Assembly (NCBI RefSeq): GCF_014193845.1
Contig: NZ_JACHZX010000005.1
Coordinates: 124,001 to 188,000 of the forward strand
Reading direction: 5' to 3'
Origin: Sphingomonas sp. BK345
Lineage (GTDB): Bacteria > Pseudomonadota > Alphaproteobacteria > Sphingomonadales > Sphingomonadaceae
Length of the DNA: 64,000 bases
The notes below the pieces were generated by a model that had not been told where the DNA came from, did no database searches, and saw only the letters and a program-made list of their open reading frames with translations. The first letter of the stretch is position 1. Each line of letters begins with the position of its first letter. The translations under genes and the position numbers were made by a program. Shown in pieces: positions 17,905 to 24,972 of the stretch.

Positions 17905-18906
17905 ATGTCCTCCCGCTCCTTCCGCTGGCCGCGCGTCGACCGCTATCTGCTGCTGTTGATCGCGACCGTCGCGCTCGCCGCGCTGCTGCCCGCGCGCGGC
18001 GCCTTCACCAGCGTCGCGGACGGCGCGGTGACGGTCGCGGTGGCGCTGCTGTTCCTTCTGTACGGCGCGCGGCTCGCGCCAGAGGCGATCTGGGCGGGAC
18101 TGATGCACTGGCGGCTGCAGGCGCTGGTGTTCGCCAGCACCTTCGTGCTCTTCCCTCTGATCGGCATCGCGACCGCAGCGGGGACCGGGCCCTTCCTGCC
18201 CGCGCCGGCGGTCACAGGGCTGCTGTTCCTTAGCCTGCTGCCCTCCACCGTCCAGTCCTCGATCGCCTTCACCTCGATCGCGCGCGGCAACGTCCCGGCG
18301 GCGCTGTGCAGCGCGTCGCTGTCGAATCTCGTCGGCACGCTGCTCACCCCGCTGCTCGTCGCGCAGCTGATGCCCGCGGCGAGCGGGGGCGTGTCGCTCG
18401 CCGCGCTGGAGGAGATTGCGGTGCAGATCCTGCTGCCCTTCGTCGTCGGCCAGCTGCTGCGCCCGCTGATCGGCCAGTGGCTGCTGCGCCACCCCAAGCT
18501 CACCGCGACGGTCGACCGCGGCTCGGTGCTGGTCGTCGTCTACGCCGCCTTCAGCGCCGGGATGGTCGCGGGGATCTGGACGCAGGTGTCGGTGGTGGAC
18601 CTCGTCGCGATCGTCGTGATCGCCAGCGTGATGCTGGCGCTGGTGCTCTTCGCCACCCGCGCCGCGGCCCGCGCGCTCGGCTTCAGCAAGGAGGACGAGA
18701 TCGCGATCGTCTTCTGCGGCTCGAAGAAGAGCATGGCGAGCGGCATCCCGATGGCGGCGATCCTGTTCCCCGCCGCCTCGGTCGGGCTGATCGTGCTGCC
18801 GCTGATGCTGTTCCACCAGATCCAGCTGTTCGTCTGCGCGGTGCTGGCGCGGCGCTACGCCGAGCGCACCGACACGCCGGCGCCGGCCGCGATCACGGGT
18901 AGCTGA
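17905..18906 (+). CDS. Bile acid:sodium symporter family protein (YfeH-like)
   Basis: A 333-residue membrane protein of the BASS/SBF-like superfamily with nine to ten hydrophobic segments. Family features include ALLFLLYGARLAPEAIWAG in the first helices, LLPSTVQSSIAFTSIARGN (crossover region with polar residues in the membrane) and IVFCGSKKSMASGIPMA near the end. The substrate of YfeH-type members is not established. It is divergent from the LysR gene and its last 14 bases overlap the end of the pirin gene on the other strand. Confidence 0.88.
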   Translation: MSSRSFRWPRVDRYLLLLIATVALAALLPARGAFTSVADGAVTVAVALLFLLYGARLAPEAIWAGLMHWRLQALVFASTFVLFPLIGIATAAGTGPFLPAPAVTGLLFLSLLPSTVQSSIAFTSIARGNVPAALCSASLSNLVGTLLTPLLVAQLMPAASGGVSLAALEEIAVQILLPFVVGQLLRPLIGQWLLRHPKLTATVDRGSVLVVVYAAFSAGMVAGIWTQVSVVDLVAIVVIASVMLALVLFATRAAARALGFSKEDEIAIVFCGSKKSMASGIPMAAILFPAASVGLIVLPLMLFHQIQLFVCAVLARRYAERTDTPAPAAITGS

Positions 18907-19798
18907 CGGTCTTGGGCACCTCGGGGATCGGGATCCACTCCTTCTCGTCGCCGGGCACGCGCGCGAACTCGCCCGCCATCCAGGCGCGCTTGGCCTCGCG
19001 GATCGCCTCGCGCGACGAGTGGACGAAATTCCACCAGACGTGGCGCTTGGTGGCGAAGGCGGCGCCGCCGGCGAGCATCGCGCGCCCGCCCAGCGCCGAG
19101 CTCAGCGTCGCGGCGGTGCCGGGTCGCAGCACGTAGAGCTTGCGCGGTTCGAGCACGAGCCCGTCGAGCGAGGCATCGCCCTCTGCCAGATAGAGCGCGC
19201 GCTCGTCGGTGCTGACATCGATCGGCACGCTCGCGCCCGGATCGAGCACCACGTCGGCGTAGATCGTGTCGGCATAGGTGGTGGTCGGGGCGCGTGCCCC
19301 CCACAGCGACCCCATGATGACACGCGCGCGCGCGCCGCCCGCCTCGACGATCGGCAGGTCGCCCGCGCCGACATGCTCGAAGGCGGGGGCGATGTCCTCG
19401 CGTCCGTCGGGCAGCGCGAGCCAGGTCTGGATGCCGGCGAGCGCGGGGCCGTCGGCGCGCACGTCGGCGGGCGAGCGTTCGGAGTGGACGATGCCGGTCC
19501 CCGCCGTCATCAGGTTGACCGCGCCGGGCGTGATCCGCGCGTCGGTGCCGAGCGAGTCCTTGTGCTGGAACGCACCGTCGAACAGGTAGGTGACGGTCGA
19601 CAGGCCGATGTGCGGGTGCGGACGCACGTCGACGCCGTCGCCGGGGGCGAGATGCGCCGGCCCCATCTGGTCGAAGAACAGGAACGGGCCCACCATCGTG
19701 CGCTCGCGATGGGGCAGGGTGCGATACACTTTGAAACCGCCGAGATCGTGCGTGGCGGGCTCGAGCGTCTGCAGGATCAGGTCGTCGCGGGTCGACAT
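18893..19798 (-). CDS. Pirin family protein
   Basis: Bicupin iron protein of 301 residues from the ATG at 19798. The N-terminal cupin holds RTLPHRERTMVGPFLFFDQMGP and the metal-binding HPHIGLSTVTYLFDGAFQHKDS. It continues NLMTAGTGIVHSE with the last ligands. The C-terminal cupin is followed by the tail RHVWWNFVHSSREAI typical of the family. Some pirins act as quercetinases; the role here is unknown. An open frame reaching to 20395 is an artefact of GC content. Confidence 0.92.
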   Translation of the reverse strand: MSTRDDLILQTLEPATHDLGGFKVYRTLPHRERTMVGPFLFFDQMGPAHLAPGDGVDVRPHPHIGLSTVTYLFDGAFQHKDSLGTDARITPGAVNLMTAGTGIVHSERSPADVRADGPALAGIQTWLALPDGREDIAPAFEHVGAGDLPIVEAGGARARVIMGSLWGARAPTTTYADTIYADVVLDPGASVPIDVSTDERALYLAEGDASLDGLVLEPRKLYVLRPGTAATLSSALGGRAMLAGGAAFATKRHVWWNFVHSSREAIREAKRAWMAGEFARVPGDEKEWIPIPEVPKTVSYP

Positions 19799-19908
19799 GG
19801 CGCGTCTCTCGGTTGCGGGTGACCGGGCTAGCAGGTTGGCGGCGCGGCGAAAACCTTCGGGGCTTGGCGGTGGCGGAACGCGCGCGCGTGCCGCCCGTTG
19901 ACCCGCGC

Positions 19909-20274
19909 ATGACCCAGAAGAGCAAGCCGAAGGGCAAGAGCAAGCGCGGCTACAAGCCGGATCACCACCGCCGCGACCGCGCGATCGCGGCCGCCGGCCT
20001 GATCGGCGCGGTCGCCGCGGGTATCGGCGCGGCACTGAAGTTCGGCTGGTTCGACCGCTACTTCCCCGCCGACGACGCCGAGCATGCCGCGCCAGATCTG
20101 GCCGCCGACGCGCCGACACCGGGCACGACGCGCGCGCCTGAGGCCTTCCGGCCGGACCCGACCGCGCCGGTGCCCGCGTCCGAGCGCGAGTCGCTCCGCC
20201 CCGCGACCGGCCCGGGGCCGACGCTCGCGGCGACGCGCGGCGAGATGGCGAACCAGACCGGCGCGGCGAACTAA
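19909..20274 (+). CDS. Small membrane-anchored hypothetical protein
   Basis: Not recognised. From the ATG at 19909 it is 121 residues. A very basic start (MTQKSKPKGKSKRGYKPDHHRRDR) is followed by one Gly/Ala-rich membrane segment (about residues 26-48) and a Pro/Ala/Thr-rich disordered tail. Such a layout fits a cytoplasm-facing anchor with a flexible outer tail. Upstream in-frame ATGs exist to 19813, but the region looks non-coding. Divergent from pirin. Confidence 0.5.
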   Translation: MTQKSKPKGKSKRGYKPDHHRRDRAIAAAGLIGAVAAGIGAALKFGWFDRYFPADDAEHAAPDLAADAPTPGTTRAPEAFRPDPTAPVPASERESLRPATGPGPTLAATRGEMANQTGAAN

Positions 20275-20297
20275 GGCTGCTCGTCGACGCTCTGTTC

Positions 20298-20395
20298 TTG
20301 TGCCCCGGCGAAGGCCGGCGCCCAGCTGGAGCGGCGTCAATCGGTCTCTTAAGCGTGTCCCACCCGGGCCGCGGCCTACGCCGTGGCACGAACAT
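20298..20395. repeat. Degenerate paired inverted repeat (family B)
   Basis: The arm at 20298-20330 (tgccccggcgaaggccggcg...) matches family B. The opposite arm at about 20361-20395 is recognisable but eroded. It lies between the ends of two convergent genes. Confidence 0.65.
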
Positions 20396-20407
20396 GACGA
20401 TGACAAC

Positions 20408-21070
20408 TCACTCTCGTGAGAACCACCGCATCACGGTCACCGGGAAGGGCGTCCAGCGCCCGACGCGCACTCCCGCTGCCGCCAGGGTGTTCCCGGTCCA
20501 GGCGTTGCAGGTCGTGATCGCATCGTACCGCCCCGCGCCTGGGTAGAAGGCGTCGTAGCCATAATAGCCGTGTACCGCCGGCCCTGCGGCGCGGCTGGCG
20601 CGGATCGCCGCCGCCAAGCGGCGATATTCCTCGGGCCGTAGCACGATCGCGCGCACGTCATCGCCGAGGAGTGGGCGCGGCACGTGCTCGACATGGACCA
20701 GCGTCGAGTCGCTGCCGAGCGCCGCGCCGAGCAGCACGCCCGGTCGCACGTCCCACCAGGTCGGCGTGCCGAGATAGAAGCCGCGCTCGCCCCAGCCGAT
20801 CGCGACATGGTCATGGCCGGCGTAGCGCGGGTCGGCGAGGTCCACGCCGGGGAAGTCGGCGGTCCAGTCGATCCCGGCGGCACGCTTGGGCAGCACCAGA
20901 CCGGTGTGAACGCCATTGTCCTCGACCCAGATCGTCACGCCCTGCGGCGGCGGGCGCCAGCCCGGGTGGCGCGGGATCAGCCCGCCGATGGTCCCCGCCA
21001 CCGCATAGCCGAAGAGCAGCAGCGCCAGCGCGGCAAGCAGGCGACCGAGCGAGGCGGATAGGCGGGGCAC
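20408..21070 (-). CDS. DUF2459 / TIGR02117 family protein
   Basis: A 220-residue protein with an N-terminal membrane segment or uncleaved signal (LLAALALLLFGYAVAGTIGG). An exported domain follows with VEDNGVHTGLVLP, YLGTPTWWDVRPG and TCNAWTGNTLAAAGVRVG. These match the conserved DUF2459 family. A His in NGVHTGL and a Cys in TTCNAW spaced across the domain suggest a papain/NlpC-like active pair; that is inference. It is divergent from the phenylalanine hydroxylase gene, whose ATG lies 24 bases away. Confidence 0.85.
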   Translation of the reverse strand: MPRLSASLGRLLAALALLLFGYAVAGTIGGLIPRHPGWRPPPQGVTIWVEDNGVHTGLVLPKRAAGIDWTADFPGVDLADPRYAGHDHVAIGWGERGFYLGTPTWWDVRPGVLLGAALGSDSTLVHVEHVPRPLLGDDVRAIVLRPEEYRRLAAAIRASRAAGPAVHGYYGYDAFYPGAGRYDAITTCNAWTGNTLAAAGVRVGRWTPFPVTVMRWFSRE

Positions 21071-21093
21071 GCGACCATGCTATACCGCGTCGC

Positions 21094-21966
21094 ATGACCG
21101 AGGAAACACACGTGCTCGATTCCCCGCCGCCCGGTGCCGCGACCGACTGGACCGTCGCGCAGGACTGGTCGCACTATACCGCCGAGGAACACGCCACCTG
21201 GGACATGCTGTTCCAGCGCCAGCGCGCGCTGCTGCCGGGGCGCGCGGCCGACGCCTATCTGCGCGGGCTGGACGTGCTCAACCTGTCCAAGCCCGGGATC
21301 CCTGACTTCGCCGAACTGTCCGAGCGGCTGATGAAGCTGACCGGCTGGCAGGTGGTGGCGGTGCCGGGGCTGGTGCCCGACGACGTGTTCTTCGACCATA
21401 TGGCGAACCGCCGCTTCGTCGCGGGCAATTTCATCCGGCGCCCCGACCAGCTCGACTATATCCAGGAGCCCGACGTCTTCCACGACGTGTTCGGCCACGT
21501 GCCGATGCTCGCTGACCCGGTCTTCGCCGATTATCTGGAGGCTTATGGCCGCGGCGGGCAGCGCGCGCTGGAGCTCGGCGCGCTCAAGCAACTCGGCCGC
21601 CTCTATTGGTACACGGTCGAGTTCGGACTGATCGACGAGGGCGACGGGCTGCGCATCTACGGTTCGGGGATCGTCTCATCCGCGGCCGAGACCCGGTTCG
21701 CGCTGGAGAGCGACAGTCCCCACCGGATCGCCTTCGACCTGAAGCGGGTGATGCGCACCGACTATCGCATCGACGACTTCCAGCAGAATTATTTCGTCAT
21801 CCCGAGTTTCGACGCGCTGCTGCGCGCGACCGTGGAAACCGACTTCGCGCCGCTCTACGGCGAGATCCTGGCGCAGCCCGACGTGCCGGTCGCGACGATC
21901 CTGCCCGGGGATGAGGTGATCACGCGCGGCTCTCAGGCGCATGCGCGTCGCGCGGCGGAGGCGTAG
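21094..21966 (+). CDS. phhA: Phenylalanine-4-hydroxylase
   Basis: Iron and pterin-dependent monooxygenase turning phenylalanine into tyrosine. The 290 residues lack the eukaryotic regulatory domain, as usual in bacteria. The two iron-binding histidines are in PDVFHDVFGHVP near residues 127-138 and the glutamate in WYTVEFGLI near 175. YGSGIVSSAAE is the family's pterin-side loop. The pterin recycling gene phhB is not nearby. Confidence 0.95.
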   Translation: MTEETHVLDSPPPGAATDWTVAQDWSHYTAEEHATWDMLFQRQRALLPGRAADAYLRGLDVLNLSKPGIPDFAELSERLMKLTGWQVVAVPGLVPDDVFFDHMANRRFVAGNFIRRPDQLDYIQEPDVFHDVFGHVPMLADPVFADYLEAYGRGGQRALELGALKQLGRLYWYTVEFGLIDEGDGLRIYGSGIVSSAAETRFALESDSPHRIAFDLKRVMRTDYRIDDFQQNYFVIPSFDALLRATVETDFAPLYGEILAQPDVPVATILPGDEVITRGSQAHARRAAEA

Positions 21967-22157
21967 GCGGCGCCCAGGAGCGGTCCCGTTACCACCCACG
22001 CGGGAAAGTTCCCGAAGAAAAAGAACAAGCATCTGTTTTGGCTGCCTCGCGCTGGGGCAGGCGGGGTCAACAAGGGAGTCACTTCGATCTGCGCTCTCGG
22101 GCATTCTGAGCGACGGCTTCGTGCGCCGAAGTCGTGTTCCAGTCAGGGAGTTCATAC

Positions 22158-22718
22158 ATGAGATCTGTCGTCGCTATCGCCGCTGCCGCCGCCGCGGTGA
22201 TCGGTGCTGCCGCCCCCGCCGCCGCCGCCACCTACCCGGTCGGCTCGTCCAACTTCCAGGCGACCGCCGGCCCCAACGGCACCTTCTCGGGTGCGTTCTT
22301 CGCCACCGGTATCGCCGCCGGCGTCTTCTCCGACACCTTCACCTTCACGCTGCCGACCAACGGCCTGGGTAGCGGCACGGTGACCACCAGCGTCACCGAC
22401 CTCGGTTCGGCCAACGATCTCGACTTCACCTCGGTGACGATCAACGACATCGCGGCGCAGATCACGAAGACCGCGGGCGGCGCGTTCGAGGTCGCGTTCA
22501 CCAACAACGTGCCGATCGTGGCCGGCGAGCTCAATCGCCTGGTGGTCAACGGCGTGTCGCGCGGCAACGGCGCGTACGGCGGCCAGGCGACCTTCACCCC
22601 GGTCACCTCGGCGGTGCCCGAGCCGGCCACCTGGGCGATGATGATCATGGGCTTCGGCGTGGTCGGCTATGCGATGCGTCGTCGCCGCACCACGGTGCGT
22701 TTCAGCCAGGCGGTCTGA
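22158..22718 (+). CDS. PEPxxWA-type PEP-CTERM sorting protein, FxDxF-like
   Basis: A 186-residue exported protein. The start at 22158 follows GGGAG at 22146. The signal peptide runs MRSVVAIAAAAAAVIGAAAPAAA. The body is a Thr/Gly-rich beta domain containing FSDTFTFTLPTNG, like FxDxF-family PEP-CTERM proteins. The end is a textbook sorting tag: VPEPATWAMMIMGFGVVGYA, then RRRR. Such tags are read by an exosortase in the inner membrane. No exosortase gene is in the window. Probable role: surface or matrix protein. Confidence 0.9.
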   Translation: MRSVVAIAAAAAAVIGAAAPAAAATYPVGSSNFQATAGPNGTFSGAFFATGIAAGVFSDTFTFTLPTNGLGSGTVTTSVTDLGSANDLDFTSVTINDIAAQITKTAGGAFEVAFTNNVPIVAGELNRLVVNGVSRGNGAYGGQATFTPVTSAVPEPATWAMMIMGFGVVGYAMRRRRTTVRFSQAV

Positions 22719-22825
22719 GGACCATCCCGCTGCGCGTCGACGTGAGTCGGCGTATCGGGGGCGGCGCGGGATCGCGTCGCCCCCACCACGCGCCGGCTGA
22801 CCGCCGGCGGCCAGGACATCGCACC

Positions 22826-23032
22826 ATGTCGAGCCGACCCATGACGCCGTCGCTCGCGGGCACCACCCGCGTGACCTATTGCCAGGATCAGCCGAAGCGC
22901 TTCCTCTGCGAGCGCGACGAGGTGTCGCTGCCCACCGCAGGGGGCTATGTCGCGCTGGGTGACGCGCGCTACGCCGTCCGCCGCGTCGAGCGGATCGCGC
23001 GCGAGGCGCTCGCCTATGTCATGCCCGACTGA
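22826..23032 (+). CDS. Short hypothetical protein
   Basis: Not recognised. The 68-residue frame MSSRPMTPSLAGTTRVTYC... contains CQDQPKRFLCERDEV and ends in a helix VRRVERIAREALAYVMPD. No signal peptide or membrane segment. Codon use looks like the neighbours. The ribosome binding site is weak and a longer frame opens at 22742, so coding status is moderate only. Confidence 0.4.
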   Translation: MSSRPMTPSLAGTTRVTYCQDQPKRFLCERDEVSLPTAGGYVALGDARYAVRRVERIAREALAYVMPD

Positions 23033-23051
23033 CCGCGATGCGGCGCGCCTC

Positions 23052-23222
23052 TCAGTCGTCGACCTGATGGTTGTGCTCGGTGAGACGAGGATTGTGGGCG
23101 CTGTTCTTGAACACCAGCGTCACCGCGACGATCGCGACGATCGCGACCACGCCGATCGCGATCGCGATCAGCAGCCGTCTGGTGGCATAGCGGCCCGGTT
23201 CTCGCGGCATCATCGGCTCCAT
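23052..23222 (-). CDS. Small single-span membrane protein (56 aa)
   Basis: The minus strand reads MEPMMPREPGRYATRRLLIA and continues as a run of Ile/Ala/Val (about residues 17-38). A polar tail with Asn and His (KNSAHNPRLTEHNHQVDD) precedes a TGA. A GAGACG lies just upstream of the ATG. It faces the sirtuin gene head to head with 59 bases between. No known function; the layout suggests an N-in, C-out membrane peptide. Confidence 0.55.
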   Translation of the reverse strand: MEPMMPREPGRYATRRLLIAIAIGVVAIVAIVAVTLVFKNSAHNPRLTEHNHQVDD

Positions 23223-23281
23223 CGTCTCTCGCTTAAACGCAGCGCTAGCCGCCCCAGGCCCGCGGCGATATCACGTGGAGC

Positions 23282-23983
23282 ATGACCGCGGCCGGCAACA
23301 TCGTCATCCTCACCGGCGCCGGCGTCTCGGCCGAGAGCGGCATCGCTACCTTCCGCGGGCCGGGCGGCCTGTGGGAGGGACACCGAGTCGAGGACGTCTG
23401 CACGCCCGAGGCGCTCGCGCGCGATCCCGCGCTGGTGCACCGCTTCTACGACCTGCGGCGCGCCGCGCTCGACACGGTGGCGCCCAATGCCGCGCATGAC
23501 GCGCTGGCGCGGCTCGACGCTGCCTGGCCGGGCGAGCTGCTGATCGTGACGCAGAACGTCGACGACCTGCACGAGCGCGCCGGCGCCCGCCGCTTGCTCC
23601 ACATGCACGGCGAGCTGCGCTCGGCGCTGTGCGCCGCCTGTGGCACGCGCCACCCGTGGCATGACGCGCTGCCGCCCGCGACGCGCTGCCCGACGTGCGG
23701 CGCGCCCGCGCTGCGCCCCGACATCGTTTTCTTCGGCGAGATGCCGTACGAGATGGAGCGGATCGAGGCCGCGCTGGCGCGTGCCGACCTGTTCGTCTCC
23801 ATCGGCACGTCGGGGGCGGTCTATCCGGCCGCCGGCTTCGTGCGCGGCGCCGCCGCGGGCGACGCGGCGACGCTCGAGCTCAATCTCGAGCACTCGGCGG
23901 GCAGCGCCTGGTTCGACGAGACGCGGCTGGGACCGGCCGGCGTGCTGGTGCCGGTCTGGGTCGACGCGCTGCTGGCACGCTGA
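23282..23983 (+). CDS. cobB: NAD-dependent protein deacylase (sirtuin)
   Basis: Removes acyl groups from lysines using NAD. The 233 residues have GAGVSAESGIATFRG at the start, TQNVDDLHERAG, the catalytic histidine in LHMHGEL, and a zinc-binding pair of CxxC motifs (CAACG and CPTCG). They also have PDIVFFGEMPY and the NAD motif IGTSGAVYPAAGF. ATG at 23282. The closeness to bacterial CobB is clear; preferred acyl group is not, although the Tyr/Arg pair of class III desuccinylases is partly recognisable (RFYDLRRA). Confidence 0.94.
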   Translation: MTAAGNIVILTGAGVSAESGIATFRGPGGLWEGHRVEDVCTPEALARDPALVHRFYDLRRAALDTVAPNAAHDALARLDAAWPGELLIVTQNVDDLHERAGARRLLHMHGELRSALCAACGTRHPWHDALPPATRCPTCGAPALRPDIVFFGEMPYEMERIEAALARADLFVSIGTSGAVYPAAGFVRGAAAGDAATLELNLEHSAGSAWFDETRLGPAGVLVPVWVDALLAR

Positions 23984-24183
23984 GCCCGCCATATGCGCGC
24001 GCTACGCGATCGATCGCGATCGCTCTCGCAAGCCTATGCGCCGCCTCGTAGCTGGAGCCGGCGGGCGCTCGGACGCCCGACCATGCCAGGCTATGACGCG
24101 AGATGGTGCCGCTTCACCTTCGTTCCCCGTCGATCCCGTATCGAGTAGCGCCGCGGCGACCCGCCGCGCCACACTCGGGCGCG

Positions 24184-24574
24184 ATGGCGGACGCGCGCTG
24201 GCCCGTGCTGGCGCTGACGCTGGCCGAGCTGCGCCGGGCGGGGCGCCGCGCAGTGCGGATCGTCGACGCCGACTGCGGTGACGGTGCGCTGCTGCTCGCC
24301 GCGGCGCGGCACGCGCGCGCGCTCGGCTTCGTCGCGATCGAGGCACGCGGCGTCGACGGCGCACCCGCGCTGATCGCGCGCCCGCACCGCCGCAGCGGCG
24401 CTCCACGACTGGGCCATCGGTGTTTCCTTCGACTGCGCCGACATGGTCGCGGGGCTCGCGCAGGAGCACGACCTCGCGCCGGACATCGTGCTGGCGCCCG
24501 CCGTCGCCTCCGCAGCGACGACGCGCGCGCTGACGCGTGCCAGCGCCCGCGTGATCGCCGGAGGGCGGGCGTGA
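24184..24574 (+). pseudogene. SAM-dependent methyltransferase-like gene with a frameshift
   Basis: From the ATG at 24184 one frame reads MADARWPVLALTLAELRRAG, then VRIVDADCGDGALLLAAARH, a Rossmann SAM-binding motif, and on to GVDGAPALIAR. Near 24379-24384 the protein-like sequence moves to another frame, where it continues ARTAAAALHDWAIGVSF, then CADMVAGLAQEHDLAPDIV, and stops at 24572-24574. One missing base in the run gcgcgcccgc explains it. Either the gene is broken or the assembly has an error. Related sphingomonad proteins are uninterrupted as far as I recall. The stop overlaps the GTG of the next gene, as expected for an intact operon. Confidence 0.65.
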
Positions 24575-24972
24575 CCCGGCGCGATCTCGCCTGGCGCCTG
24601 AGCGGCGTCGTGCTGACCGCGGGTGCCTGCACCGCCTGTCTCTTGCTCGATCGCTCGCCGCTGATGGTGCCGCTCTTCGACCTGGCGCTGCTCGGTCTGC
24701 CGCTGATGGTGCACGGCAAGCACGTGGCGCAGGTACTGCGCGCCGAGCGACACGGCCACGCGCTCACCGCAGCTGCGGTGCATGCGCGAAGCTGCGCGCG
24801 CGGGGGCAGGACAGCGATGGCTTCGGCACGTGAGGCGAGGCGGCGATCGCCCGCGCGCTGTGTCGGGCTAGCGCCGCCGCTCGGCCAGCCGCACCACCTT
24901 GCCGCCGCTCGTCAGCGCCGCGAGCGCGCCGGCGAGGTCGGCACGGCGGAATGGCTTGGCGAGCTGCGGTAG
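24571..24972 (+). CDS. Small membrane protein downstream of the methyltransferase
   Basis: The GTG at 24571 overlaps the preceding stop (GTGA). The product begins VTRRDLAWRLSGVVLTAGAC and has two hydrophobic segments (residues 10-27 and 31-50, the latter MVPLFDLALLGLPLMVHG), followed by HVAQVLRAERHGHAL. From about residue 68 on it is Arg/Ala-rich and runs 105 bases antisense into the histidine kinase gene, so the real C-terminus may be shorter and the end eroded. Not recognised by function. Confidence 0.45.
   Translation: MTRRDLAWRLSGVVLTAGACTACLLLDRSPLMVPLFDLALLGLPLMVHGKHVAQVLRAERHGHALTAAAVHARSCARGGRTAMASAREARRRSPARCVGLAPPLGQPHHLAAARQRRERAGEVGTAEWLGELR

Noticed and set aside
18893..20395. 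Pirin reading frame extended to 20395
   Set aside because: The upstream 200 codons are Arg/Pro-rich and overlap repeats and another gene; the pirin family start fits 19798.
24091..24783. Minus-strand frames opposite the methyltransferase region
   Set aside because: No domain motif; the plus strand carries the SAM-binding motif and the overlap with the next gene.
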